In this document: piece by piece, positions 25,301-34,034 of the stretch | How the letters are laid out: every line of letters starts with the position of its first letter | Position numbering within the stretch: the stretch's first letter is position 1 | Assembly (NCBI GenBank): GCA_024809215.1 | Contig: JANUBW010000001.1 | Location: forward strand, 992,001 to 1,056,000 | Reading direction: 5' to 3' | DNA: 64,000 nt | DNA from: Niastella sp. OAS944 | GTDB taxonomy: Bacteria > Bacteroidota > Bacteroidia > Chitinophagales > Chitinophagaceae | Program-made: the position numbers and the translations under genes | Notes under the pieces: generated by a model | What the model was told of the DNA's origin: nothing | Databases searched by the model: none | What the model saw: only the letters and a program-made list of their open reading frames with translations

Positions 25301-26473
25301 ACCATCGGGTTGAACGGTTTCGGCACGTTTTACTGTAGCTGCGTTAACAGCAGCAGTACCGCTGGTAACCACGCCTCTTCCGTAAAAAGGGGCACCAAGT
25401 GTAACCTTGCTCATATTAACGCCCAGGTTACGCAGCCCCTGCACAGTACCATTCAATGAAAAGCCCTGGTATTCCATACCGGGATAATCGTACAATGGTG
25501 CGTTATGGCCTGCCTTGTTGCTCCAGCCTCCATTGTAATCATACGTCATCATGTCTATGTAGTTGAGCACGGCATTCAAACGTGGCCAGTTGAACCCCTG
25601 TAATTTTGCCGGCACAGCAGAGAAGCAGGAAGTGATCAACTTGCTGGTGCCAATTGCGGCACGCACTTCTTCCAGCAGTGTAGCAAAATTGTTGAAGTCA
25701 GCCTGACCATAATGCTCGATATTCATACCGGGATCGTTAGGATATTCCCAGTCGAAATCAATACCATCAAAACCCATTGCGATCAGTTCTTTACAACCGG
25801 CAACAAATTTGGCACGTTTGCCTGCATCGGCAGCAACTTCAGGATAGTGCTTACACATGCTCCATCCACCGATAGACGCCATTACTTTTACGCCTTTTGA
25901 ATGTGCCAGTTCTATCAGGCCGGGCTGGCCGCCCTGTTTGTGTATAGCCAATGGAAAGTTACCGGTCTTGCCAGTGTTTACATTCTTCCAGCCGGCGCCT
26001 TCGTTACGATAGCCCTGGTTGTAAGCGTAACTGCCATCGGAGATGTAATACAATGTTTCCAGTTCACCGTACAACAGGTACAGGTCCCAGCTGCTGTAGA
26101 TGTCTTCATTCAGCAACGCTGCAGGCGCCTGCACGGCTCCTACCTGGTAAATGTTCTTATTACGAAAATCGCCACTATGCAATGAACCATCCTGGGCTAC
26201 GCCAAAGAACGAAAAGTTCAGAATGGTGTACTGCGAATAATCGACATTCAAATGATTGAAACCACCTTTGGGAACAACGTTCGCCACTTCTTTCCAGGCG
26301 TCCCATTGTGTAATGTAACCGATCACCTGTTTGGTGTGTTGGGCTGTTGTTGCCGGTACCGAAGGACTAACCTGCGCGTAACCGGTGGAGAACAAACAGA
26401 ATAAAACAGCCATTTGAACATACTGCAAAAAACGCCAGGAGCGCCTTTTACGATGAGTAGACAAAGCTTTCAT
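22394..26473 (-). CDS. Multi-domain secreted chitinase with two GH18 domains (T9SS substrate)
   Basis: 1359 residues. Order: signal peptide (about 1-34), GH18 domain 1 (about 45-495) with catalytic DGIDFDWE at 236-243, bacterial Ig-like domain (about 515-608), GH18 domain 2 (about 615-945) with DGFDIDLE at 724-731, Ig-like domain (about 955-1045), CBM5/12 chitin-binding module (about 1047-1105), Ig-like domain (about 1108-1200), second CBM5/12 (about 1203-1260), linker, and a C-terminal T9SS type A sorting domain (about 1280-1359, VVPNP ... TTRLVKL). Both active sites look intact. The two GH18 domains differ, suggesting exo/endo cooperation as in Flavobacterium johnsoniae ChiA, which is also a two-GH18 T9SS protein. 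It depolymerises chitin outside the cell. Confidence 0.93.
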   Translation of the reverse strand: MKALSTHRKRRSWRFLQYVQMAVLFCLFSTGYAQVSPSVPATTAQHTKQVIGYITQWDAWKEVANVVPKGGFNHLNVDYSQYTILNFSFFGVAQDGSLHSGDFRNKNIYQVGAVQAPAALLNEDIYSSWDLYLLYGELETLYYISDGSYAYNQGYRNEGAGWKNVNTGKTGNFPLAIHKQGGQPGLIELAHSKGVKVMASIGGWSMCKHYPEVAADAGKRAKFVAGCKELIAMGFDGIDFDWEYPNDPGMNIEHYGQADFNNFATLLEEVRAAIGTSKLITSCFSAVPAKLQGFNWPRLNAVLNYIDMMTYDYNGGWSNKAGHNAPLYDYPGMEYQGFSLNGTVQGLRNLGVNMSKVTLGAPFYGRGVVTSGTAAVNAATVKRAETVQPDGPIQTCADYTNWQKDLWDGTPSYSYILSTTGSGSGWTEYWDDNAKVPYKTKGNYFLSYDNERSIEAKAQFIKDQGLAGVIVWQVYGDMTDMTSSTSGTKLIFCANTKSKLVNKINQVFANGSTGGNVSPTVSITAPTNNSTYTAPASITLTANASDADGTISKVEFFNGATSLGSKTSAPYTVTWSNVSAGSYSITAVATDNAGATTTSSAVAVTVNGTNPGNTGGKVMVGYWHNWGTTSGTPPYIRLRDVNPKYNVIQIAFGVTGGDQATVTFTPEGTTVADFKADIATLQSQGRKVLLSLGGENGILQLNTATAKTLFVNSMKSLLDAYNFDGFDIDLEGGSNLTLNSGDNNFMSPTTPKVVNLIAAAKEIISYRKGQGKDCWLTMAPETYYVQAAYATTYSPLVGAYLPLIYGLRNELTFIHPQLYNTGSMTGLDNKQYSSSTSDFIVAMTEMLLTGFPVAGTSQTFPALREDQVAFGLPAQPSAAGSGYTTPANVKKALDYLMKGTSYGGGYVMRKSSGGYPGLRGIMTWSVNWDKANGDEFATNYYPYFFGSTPGNQSPTVNITSPANNATFTSPANVTITASASDADGSVTKVEFYNGGTKLGEATAAPYSYTWSNVANGTYTLTAKATDNGGAVSTSGAITITVGTGTGTGCNGIEAWTSTGVYLAGKQVVYNNKIYEAKWWTQNERPDLNVGDGKVWKYISDCTGTGTNQAPVVTLTSPASGATFSAPATVTIAATASDADGTVSKVGFYNGATLLTEVTSSPYSYTWSNVAAGTYAITAKATDNSGAVTTSSAATITVGGGGNTGNCAGVAEYQPYPKIYNAGDKVTYNGNLYESLSNSLYNVTPGTADWWWKPLGACGAATRTTAATNAATTAGSAAVVPNPISGSTAQVLKYAEAGDQLVIDVQSSRGNVVSSQSYTASSTGISTITIPTAKLTQGIWIVRITNKKTGNVSTTRLVKL

Positions 26474-26555
26474 ACTGTAAAGGAAATTTTAATGATTAAC
26501 AATACATACACTTTATAAAAAACACTCTTGAATAAATTAAGATCTTCATACTAAT

Positions 26556-26888
26556 GGCAGCTTAACGCTGAACGCTTAAGGCCGAACGCTTCACCCCGAA
26601 TGTTAAAGCTCAAAACCAATTGCACCAAAGACTTAACGCTCAATAATGAACGTAAACTGTAAACGCATAGCTTCGCCTGCTTCACCCGTTTAACCGGATG
26701 TAGCGCATAGCAAAGCATTGATTCAATTGAACCAATCGTTAAGGACTCAAAGAAGGATTTGAATGCTGAACAAATGCAAAACACGGAACACCACATGCGG
26801 ATGCTCCAGCTGAGGCTGAAAGCAGGAAAGAATGCTCAAGTGTTAGGGCTCAAGCGTTAAGCCTTTAGCGTTAAGCGTTCAGCTTTTG
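26556..26888. repeat. Inverted word array (TTAACGC / GCGTTAAG words)
   Basis: Left arm 26556-26600 repeats GAACGCTTAAG / TTAACGCTGAACG words; right arm 26831-26888 repeats CAAGCGTTAAG / AGCGTTAAGCG words. GCTGAACGCTTAA at 26567-26579 is perfectly complementary to 26871-26883. A second TTAACGCTCAA / AAACGC block lies at 26632-26668. It lies upstream of both flanking genes, unlike most arrays in the window. Confidence 0.7.
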
Positions 26889-27577
26889 AAGAAGGTAATT
26901 AGTATATGCAGTAATATAGTTGTAGAAGCAGCTGCAAAGTAAAAGCCGTTTGCAGTTATTTGCTTACGAAAACAGTTTTATTTTTTTCCACAATATTGGT
27001 CTCCGTTATAGTATAGTTGATAATCATAATAGAATATATAGGTTAATCATTGCAAACAATAAACATACCATTTGTTACGCAACACATAAGTACTATATTA
27101 ATATAGTAGCACTACTAACGGTGTGAATAAACTCTTTCCCGCAGCTTCATTATCGAGTAATTTTACTCTTTTTCATCATGATAATCATGTTTAGCTTTGA
27201 TACTCCAAAACGTTTTAGCGATATGAGTTAATTGGAGTGATTTTTGCCAATACCTTCTTCTGTAGAAATCACTTGACTGTTAGTAGTAATGTAAGTTGAA
27301 GCAGCATCCCTTAGCACTAAAGTGGATCTTATATCCGCTTCCCTACTGTATAGAATAGCCATTTTTTCCCCTTTTTATTTTTTCGGCTGCCCTTTGCCGG
27401 GTGGCATGGCCGTATTAGGTTATCGTTGCAAATAACCATATACCGCATCGCGATCGTGTGTGTTTTCACACACATGTGTTATGCATTTCGCTATAGGCGT
27501 TATGCAAAGTATTTCTATTGCGTAAACCGTGCTAAGCGAAACTGGCATCAGTAGTTCATTACGCATGTAGTGGTCCA

Positions 27578-27604
27578 TTGCCGATTGCCGTTTGCCGATT
27601 CACG
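27578..27604. repeat. Short ATTGCCG/TTTGCCG/TTCACG array
   Basis: CATTGCCGATTGCCG followed by TTTGCCGATTCACGAC, ending about 30 bases before the GH16 start codon. Same dictionary as at 180-207 and 44150-44178. Confidence 0.55.
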
Positions 27605-27634
27605 ACATTTTATAAACACCAAACCATTTCCTTT

Positions 27635-29095
27635 ATGAAAAAGTTTTTACCCACATGTTTATTATTGGGTGCGCTAACCACTCTACAAAAAAATACCCAG
27701 GCCCAAAACTGGCAACTTGTATGGCAGGATGAATTTACCAACAGCATTGGCGCCGACTGGGTTTTTGAAACCGGCAATGGCAGCAGCGGCTGGGGCAACA
27801 ATGAGCTTGAGTACTACCGCCGCGAAAATGCTACCATCGAAAACGGTCAACTGGTTATTACCGCCAAACGCGAATCATTCGGCGGCTATAATTACACTTC
27901 AGCAAGAATGAAAACGCAGGGCAAGAAGTCGTGGAAGTACGGCAAAATAGAAGCCCGTATAAAAATGCCTGCATTCTCCGGCATTTGGCCCGCATTCTGG
28001 ATGCTGGGCGATAATATATCTACCGTTGGCTGGCCCGACTGTGGCGAGATAGACATCATGGAGCATATTAATGCCGAGAACAGAACTTATGGCACTCCAC
28101 ACTGGAGAGATCATAATAATAACTACGCTTCTTACGGTGGCAATACCGCCTGCACCGTAACCGACTACCATGTATACAGTATTGAGTGGGATGCCAACTA
28201 TATCCGTTGGTTCCTCGATGGCGCCAAGTTCCACGAAATGTATATCGGCGGCGGCATCAACGGTACCAGTGAGTTCCATAACAACCAGTTCATTTTATTG
28301 AACATGGCTGTTGGTGGTAACTGGCCTGGCTTTAACATAGACCTGAACGGTTTCCCTGCAAAAATGTATGTTGATTATGTTCGTGTGTATCAAGATGGCG
28401 GTGGCACCAATCCAAACCCAACCGGCCAAACCATACAGGCTGAAAGCTATACCAACATGAGCGGTGTGCAAACCGAAGCTACGACCGATGCCGGCGGCGG
28501 TACCAATGTAGGCTGGATAGATGCTAACGACTGGATGGCTTATGGCGCTATTACCTTCCCAACTTCCGGTACCTATAAAGTTGAATACCGTGTAGCCAGC
28601 TTAAGCGGCGGTGGTCGCTTGTCGTTAGACCTGAACGCTGGTGCTATCGTATTAGGTCAACTGGATGTACCTTCTACCGGTGGCTGGCAAAACTGGACCA
28701 CCATTTCCCACAACGTAAATATCACTGCAGGCACTTATAACCCGGGCATTTTTGCTGTAGCCGGTGGCTGGAACCTGAACTGGATCCGCTTTACGCCATT
28801 GAGCACAGCGAAAACCGCAACTACTACCGGGCTGGTAAACACACTCATCGATAACTCGCTACAGGCGAATAAAGGATTTACCATTTATCCTAACCCTGTT
28901 CAACAGCAATTGAACATCCTGAGCGGCGAATCATTGACCGGTGGCCTCATCCGCATCTTCGATATCAATGGCCGTCAGGTTATAACTGCACGCCCTGCCA
29001 GCAACAAGCTCGATGTATCTAAACTCGCTCCTGGAGTATACACCCTCCAATTCACCAAAGGTTCAACGAAAATCACCAAGGAGTTCATTAAATAA
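27635..29095 (+). CDS. Secreted GH16 beta-glucanase with CBM6 and T9SS domain
   Basis: 486 residues from ATG 27635, which opens the signal peptide MKKFLPTCLLLGALTTLQKN (cleavage near TQAQ). GH16 catalytic domain about residues 25-255, with nucleophile and acid/base in E138-I-D-I-M-E143 and the supporting GKIEARIKMPAFSGIWPAFWML segment. A CBM6 module follows (about 265-385: QTEATTDAGGG, VGWIDANDWMAY, GGWNLNWIRF). The C-terminus (about 415-486, FTIYPNPVQQQLNIL ... KEFIK) is a T9SS sorting domain. Laminarinase or another beta-1,3/1,4-glucanase is most likely. It is followed 30 bases later by a GH18 chitinase with a near-identical CBM6. Confidence 0.93.
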   Translation: MKKFLPTCLLLGALTTLQKNTQAQNWQLVWQDEFTNSIGADWVFETGNGSSGWGNNELEYYRRENATIENGQLVITAKRESFGGYNYTSARMKTQGKKSWKYGKIEARIKMPAFSGIWPAFWMLGDNISTVGWPDCGEIDIMEHINAENRTYGTPHWRDHNNNYASYGGNTACTVTDYHVYSIEWDANYIRWFLDGAKFHEMYIGGGINGTSEFHNNQFILLNMAVGGNWPGFNIDLNGFPAKMYVDYVRVYQDGGGTNPNPTGQTIQAESYTNMSGVQTEATTDAGGGTNVGWIDANDWMAYGAITFPTSGTYKVEYRVASLSGGGRLSLDLNAGAIVLGQLDVPSTGGWQNWTTISHNVNITAGTYNPGIFAVAGGWNLNWIRFTPLSTAKTATTTGLVNTLIDNSLQANKGFTIYPNPVQQQLNILSGESLTGGLIRIFDINGRQVITARPASNKLDVSKLAPGVYTLQFTKGSTKITKEFIK

Positions 29096-29125
29096 GATAC
29101 GCTAACCTGTAAAAACAAGTGTTCT

Positions 29126-30742
29126 ATGATTAAAAATCTAGCAAAAGTTCTTCTATTCTCTCTGTTACTCGCCTCAGGGCAACGCGCCGCGGCGCAATTC
29201 AAAGTGATTGGCTATATGCCATCATGGGCTGGTGATGTTAATACTGTACAGTATAACAAGCTCACCCACATTAACTATGCGTTCATACTGCCAACCGCTA
29301 CCGGTGGTTTGTATGGGAACGACAATCCAGGCAAACTATCGAGCCTTGTTACCAAAGCACATCAAAACGGTGTAAAGGTATTGATCTCTGTAGGTGGCTG
29401 GAACGATGGTAACGACAGCGGCTTTGAACAATTTGCTGCTAACGCCAGCTACCGCACCGCCTTTGTAAACAACATCATTGGCTTTGTAAACCAGTATGGT
29501 TTAGATGGTGTTGATATTGACTGGGAATATCCCGACAATGGCGCTTCTGCCAACAACTACGTGGCGTTAATGACGCAATTGTCGACCGAAATGCACAACC
29601 GTGGCAAACTGCTTACGGCAGCCGTAGTTGGTGAAAACGGCGGCAGCATTCTCAACGCTGTATTCAACGTGGTTGACTTCTTAAACCTGATGGCTTATGA
29701 TTACAACAACTACGACCATTCAACTTACACGTATGCGCAAAACTCAATGAACTACTGGCGCAATCGTGGTTTACCCAAAGAAAAATGCGTACTGGGTGTG
29801 CCATTCTATGGACGTCCCAGCTGGGAAACTTTTGCGCAACTCGTAAACCGTGGCGCCAATCCCTATTCCGACACTTATAATGGTGTTGGTTACAATGGTA
29901 TCACTACCATTAAAAACAAAACCAACCTGGCATTCGATCAGGGTAACGGTATCATGATCTGGGAACTGTCGGGCGACTTCAATGCCGGCAATCCTAATTC
30001 ATTATTATCTGCTATTCATGAGGTAGTTCTTCAAAGAGGCGGCACCAATCCGCCAACGCCCGGTAACCCAATTGTTATTCAGGCCGAGAACTATAACAGC
30101 ATGGCCGGTGTACAAACAGAAGCAACTACCGATGCAGGTGGCGGTTCAAACGTAGGCTGGATAGATGCTACCGACTGGATGGCATTCTATAACATCAACT
30201 TCCCTGTTACCGGAACGTACAAAGTGGAATACCGTGTAGCCAGCCTCAGCGGCGGTGGCGTTGTTTCATGCGACCTGAATGCAGGTTCTATTCAACTTGG
30301 CCAGGTAGCCATTCCATCAACAGGTGGCTGGCAAAACTGGACCACCGTTTCGCATAACGTTTCCATCACTGCCGGCACTTACAACTTTGGTGTATACGCG
30401 CAGGCCGGTGGCTGGAACCTGAACTGGGTTCGCATAACCCCACCAAGTGGAGCTAAGATTTCCACAACGAACGAAATGGTTTCAAATTTGATCGATAACT
30501 CCATTCAATCAGGAAAAGCATTCACCATTTACCCGAATCCCGTGCAGCAGACATTGAACATATCAACGGGTGGCGAATCTTTAGCTGGTGGCACTATCAG
30601 GATCTATGATATCTCTGGCAAACAGGTTGTAACTGCCCGTGCAGCAAGCAACCAGATCAATGTATCGGCTCTGAGATCAGGTGTATACACACTTGAATAT
30701 ATCAAAGGCGATAAGAAGATCACCCGCCAGTTTATCAAATAG
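29126..30742 (+). CDS. Secreted GH18 chitinase with CBM6 and T9SS domain
   Basis: 538 residues. Signal peptide about 1-24 (ending RAAAQ), GH18 domain about 26-320 with SVGGWN and catalytic DGVDIDWE at 127-134, CBM6 about 330-455, and a T9SS sorting domain about 470-538 (FTIYPNPVQQTLNIS ... ITRQFIK). The GH18 unit is compact, without the usual insertion domain, as in single-domain chitinases or endo-beta-N-acetylglucosaminidase-like enzymes. It lies 30 bases after the GH16 gene and is probably cotranscribed. Together the two suggest attack on cell walls containing both beta-glucan and chitin, such as fungal walls. Confidence 0.92.
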   Translation: MIKNLAKVLLFSLLLASGQRAAAQFKVIGYMPSWAGDVNTVQYNKLTHINYAFILPTATGGLYGNDNPGKLSSLVTKAHQNGVKVLISVGGWNDGNDSGFEQFAANASYRTAFVNNIIGFVNQYGLDGVDIDWEYPDNGASANNYVALMTQLSTEMHNRGKLLTAAVVGENGGSILNAVFNVVDFLNLMAYDYNNYDHSTYTYAQNSMNYWRNRGLPKEKCVLGVPFYGRPSWETFAQLVNRGANPYSDTYNGVGYNGITTIKNKTNLAFDQGNGIMIWELSGDFNAGNPNSLLSAIHEVVLQRGGTNPPTPGNPIVIQAENYNSMAGVQTEATTDAGGGSNVGWIDATDWMAFYNINFPVTGTYKVEYRVASLSGGGVVSCDLNAGSIQLGQVAIPSTGGWQNWTTVSHNVSITAGTYNFGVYAQAGGWNLNWVRITPPSGAKISTTNEMVSNLIDNSIQSGKAFTIYPNPVQQTLNISTGGESLAGGTIRIYDISGKQVVTARAASNQINVSALRSGVYTLEYIKGDKKITRQFIK

Positions 30743-30778
30743 TAGTTTCACGATCACATTAGTTAAGTAGATAATAAC

Positions 30779-30853
30779 CCTGTCAGGTTCTAAACCGCGC
30801 ATACATATTACAATTATGTATGCTGTAAATGGTTTTTGCCTGACAGGTTTTTT
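30779..30853 (+). terminator. Nested stem-loop terminator between chitinase and protease
   Basis: Outer clamp CCTGTCAGG at 30779-30787 pairs with CCTGACAGG at 30839-30847, followed by TTTTTT. A second, perfect inner hairpin GCATACATA / TATGTATGC at 30799-30807 and 30815-30823 sits in its loop. It begins 37 bases after the GH18 stop and ends 33 bases before the protease start, so it could be a terminator or an attenuator for the protease gene. Confidence 0.75.
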
Positions 30854-30885
30854 ATTTTATATATTCCTCATCTTAATCATGCATC

Positions 30886-33513
30886 ATGCGCAAATTAAAT
30901 CTGTACCTGCTGGTAGGCCTGTGCGTACTCACATCCGTAACCTACGGTCAGGACAAAGACAAACGTTATCCCATCGGCAACAGCACCAATGTGCTCAGTA
31001 ATTTTCGTAAACAAATAACTGCCACCCAAAAGTCCAATCGCTTAGGCAATTTGCAGTTAAAGCTTTCTTCCAATGTTACCCTACCTGTTGCTGTAAGCTT
31101 TCGCCGGTCGTTAGGAACAGGCGCTGAACAGTTGGCTGGTAGTATTGAAAATGTTCTCAACTCATCATTCTACCTGACTATTGAAGGCAAATCAGTGTAC
31201 GGACATGTTTTGTTGAATAGCAGCAAAAAGGCATACAAATACACTTCAGACGATAATGGAGCTGTATATGTAGAGGAAACAGACATTAACAATGTGGTTT
31301 GTGTAGACTACACCAAAGCAAACGTTACATCTAACGAGGAAGGCGCAACCGATGCCGCTGCGGCCAATGCAGCAGCAGCAGTTACCGATCTGCAAAGCTA
31401 CCCCGGTGGCAATGGTTGTGTGTTGCTCGATTTCGACGGGCAATATGTTTCAGGCACTGGCTGGAACAACGGTAATCCTATTACTGCAGCCCCGGCTAAT
31501 TTATCAGATGCAGACAAGGAAAATGTATGGAAAATGATCAGCGAAGATTACCGTCCATTTCACCTGAATGTAACTACCAGTGAGGCCGTTTTTAACACGT
31601 ACCCAAAAACGAAAAGAATGCGTTGCATTTTTACGCCTACAAATACGGCTGCCCCGGGAGCCGGCGGGGTGGCTTATTTAGGTTCTTTTAAATGGAATGA
31701 TGAAACGCCTTGTTGGGTATTTAACAGTGGCGCCAAAGCAGCCGGCGAAGCCGGTTCGCATGAAGTAGGCCACACCTTTGGTCTTTCGCACGACGGCAGA
31801 ACAACACCCGATGAAGAATATTATCAGGGCCAGGGAACCTGGGCGCCTGTTATGGGTGTAGGTTATTACAAATCGCTGGTACAATGGAGCAAGGGCGAAT
31901 ATACCAATCCCAGCACTACGCAAGACGACCTGGCAATGATCTCAAGCACTACCTATGGCGTTGGTTACCGTGCCGATGATTATGGCAATATCATATCAGC
32001 CGCCAGCACACTTGGCGTTGATGCATCGGGTAATGTAAACAAAGGAGGTATTATAGAACGTACCGGTGATATTGATATGTTTTCATTCACCACTACGGGC
32101 GGTACGCTCAATCTTACATTCAATCCCAATGCTTATGCACCCAATCTCGACATTTTAGTAACGTTATACAATAACGCAGGAACAGCTGTCACCTCTTCTA
32201 ACCCAACTACGTTGAACGCCAGCTTAAGCAGTACGCTTGCAGCAGGCACTTATTATGTTTCAATTACCGGCACGGGTTCAGGAGACCCCAAAACAACCGG
32301 TTACTCAAATTACGGATCACTGGGTACGTACACTATTACCGGTTCTATAACCGGCGGTTCCAATCCAAACCCAACTGGTATTGCTATCTTTTATAAAGAT
32401 TGTAATTACACCGGTTCATTTGCCGTTGGCCTTAATGAAGGTACCTATACCATTGCGCAGCTAACGGCCAAGGGCATTACCAATAAAGACATTTCTTCTA
32501 TTAAAATAACTTCAGGTTACGAAGTAGTGTTGTACAAGAACGACAACTTTACCGGCAGCTATGCAGGTTATACAGCCGATGTAGCCTGCCTGGTAAGTAG
32601 TGGCTGGAATGACTCAACAGCTTCTCTGCGTATTCGTTCGGTAACAAATAAATTGCCGGCGATCAGCATTACCTCACCTGCAAACGGCAGCTCATTTGCA
32701 TCTCCCGCAAGCATTACCATCAATGCAACGGCTTCCGATGCCGATGGCGCTGTAAGTAAAGTGGAGTTCTATAATGGTACTACCAAACTGGGCGAAGATG
32801 CAAGCAGCCCATATTCATTTACCTGGGCAAATGTTGGCGGCGGCACCTATGCAATTAAAGCAGTGGCCATTGATGACCGGGGCGGACAAGCTACCACACA
32901 GATCACCGTGGCCGTAAGCAACCCATCTGGCGCTACAGTTTACAAAGATTGTAACTACGGTGGTTATGCCATCACTTTACCTGTTGGCAGCTATACGGTA
33001 AACCAGTTGATAGTGAAGGGTGCTATCAACGACGATATCTCTTCATTAAAGGTGAACAGTGGTTATGAGGCCATTCTGTATCGTGATGACAATTTTACCG
33101 GTCCGGCTTATTTGTTCAAAGGCAATTTTGCCTGCCTGGTTAGCGTAGGTCTTTCGGGTGGCACTACAGTAAACTTAAACGACTGGACAAGCTCTGTAGT
33201 GATTCGTCAGGGAGCCGCAGCTACAATGAGTGCTAACGGAGGTGATGCAGGAATTGTTTATCCGTTTACCGAATATTCAGCCAGTCTGAAAATATTACCC
33301 AACCCGGTTAACAATGAAATGGTGGTGCAATATGGTAATATAGGCGATCGATTTGAGGTGAAGATCTTTAACCTGAATGGTACGCTTGTATACACTGCCC
33401 CCAATATTTTAAGCGGTCAGCATATAAATATTGCCAGCCTGCAAACCGGGGTATATTTAATTAAGATCAATAACGGAAAAGAAACTATTACGAAGAAACT
33501 GATAAAACGCTAA
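30886..33513 (+). CDS. Secreted metzincin-type metalloprotease with beta/gamma-crystallin domains (T9SS)
   Basis: 875 residues with signal peptide about 1-21. Catalytic zinc motif HEVGHTFGLSH at 292-302 (HExxHxxGxxH) defines a metzincin; a Met-turn candidate is PVMGVGYY. Then a PPC-like beta domain (about 385-490), a beta/gamma-crystallin unit (about 500-585), a bacterial Ig-like domain (about 592-685), a second crystallin unit (about 684-785) and a T9SS sorting domain (about 800-875). The Ca-binding crystallin motif (N/D)(N/D)xx(S/T)S is intact in unit 2 (NDDISS) and altered in unit 1 (NKDISS). It likely degrades protein in the same biomass the neighbouring glycosidases attack. Confidence 0.88.
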   Translation: MRKLNLYLLVGLCVLTSVTYGQDKDKRYPIGNSTNVLSNFRKQITATQKSNRLGNLQLKLSSNVTLPVAVSFRRSLGTGAEQLAGSIENVLNSSFYLTIEGKSVYGHVLLNSSKKAYKYTSDDNGAVYVEETDINNVVCVDYTKANVTSNEEGATDAAAANAAAAVTDLQSYPGGNGCVLLDFDGQYVSGTGWNNGNPITAAPANLSDADKENVWKMISEDYRPFHLNVTTSEAVFNTYPKTKRMRCIFTPTNTAAPGAGGVAYLGSFKWNDETPCWVFNSGAKAAGEAGSHEVGHTFGLSHDGRTTPDEEYYQGQGTWAPVMGVGYYKSLVQWSKGEYTNPSTTQDDLAMISSTTYGVGYRADDYGNIISAASTLGVDASGNVNKGGIIERTGDIDMFSFTTTGGTLNLTFNPNAYAPNLDILVTLYNNAGTAVTSSNPTTLNASLSSTLAAGTYYVSITGTGSGDPKTTGYSNYGSLGTYTITGSITGGSNPNPTGIAIFYKDCNYTGSFAVGLNEGTYTIAQLTAKGITNKDISSIKITSGYEVVLYKNDNFTGSYAGYTADVACLVSSGWNDSTASLRIRSVTNKLPAISITSPANGSSFASPASITINATASDADGAVSKVEFYNGTTKLGEDASSPYSFTWANVGGGTYAIKAVAIDDRGGQATTQITVAVSNPSGATVYKDCNYGGYAITLPVGSYTVNQLIVKGAINDDISSLKVNSGYEAILYRDDNFTGPAYLFKGNFACLVSVGLSGGTTVNLNDWTSSVVIRQGAAATMSANGGDAGIVYPFTEYSASLKILPNPVNNEMVVQYGNIGDRFEVKIFNLNGTLVYTAPNILSGQHINIASLQTGVYLIKINNGKETITKKLIKR

Positions 33514-33563
33514 GAGTAAAGTATGGCATGAAATGAACAGTCATTAGGTCACAGTCCGTCATT

Positions 33564-33600
33564 ACGGAGCGGGAAACATGCCACCCGCTCCGTTTTTTTT
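33564..33600 (+). terminator. Intrinsic terminator after the protease gene
   Basis: ACGGAGCGGG at 33564-33573 pairs perfectly with CCCGCTCCGT at 33584-33593 over a 10-base loop, followed by eight Ts. Confidence 0.95.
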
Positions 33601-33707
33601 GCGTTAACAAAAAAACTTTCGTTGAGCTAACAATATTGAAGCCGGTTAACCGTCTAACCAGTCATAGCTGCCACATTAATTCAAAAGACACACAAAAAGA
33701 AGGCATT

Positions 33708-33824
33708 ATGCATCCAATAGCTTATTCCATTATCACCGGCGTTATTTTGCTTGGCGTTATTTTATCTTTTTATTTCACTAACAGAAGTCATAAAAACGAC
33801 AGCGACTTTAATATTTATTCTTAA
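33708..33824 (+). CDS. Small single-pass membrane protein (38 residues)
   Basis: ATG 33708 is preceded by AGAAGG eight bases upstream. The peptide has one hydrophobic segment (IAYSIITGVILLGVILSFYF, about residues 4-23) and a short charged tail ending NIYS. It is not recognised. A longer frame from 33636 exists but has no signal or membrane character. It stands alone between two terminator-like regions, before a second small membrane protein. Confidence 0.45.
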   Translation: MHPIAYSIITGVILLGVILSFYFTNRSHKNDSDFNIYS

Positions 33825-34034
33825 CCTTTTTCTTTCAGTAATTTTTTGTAACTTAACCTGAGCGTCTCATTTTAGCAAAATACACCTCTGTTAATAACCG
33901 CTATAGAAAGAACTCGACTTAATTACTTTTACAGGTTGCCCATTATATTGAATCGGCTGACAAAAAGCTGATAGTGCGTACCCATGGTTGTACCAAACTA
34001 ACTACCATTTCTTCATACATAAAACCATGTACGT

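Larger units (their letters stand above)
26474..27634. other. Long non-coding gap between divergent secreted hydrolases
   Basis: 1161 bases without a credible gene. It holds an inverted word array (26556-26888), an AT-rich stretch (about 26930-27300) with one exact TAnnTTTG-type box on the plus strand (TAGCTTTG at 27192-27199), a direct repeat of GTTATGCA (27478 and 27499), a short palindromic GTGTGTTTTCACACAC (27458-27473) and a small ATTGCCG array just before the GH16 gene. It must contain the promoters of the chitinase (minus) and GH16 (plus) genes. Confidence 0.6.

Noticed and set aside
26551-26796. Open frame on the minus strand (81 codons)
   Set aside because: It is made of array words with biased, cysteine-rich translation and no recognisable domain.
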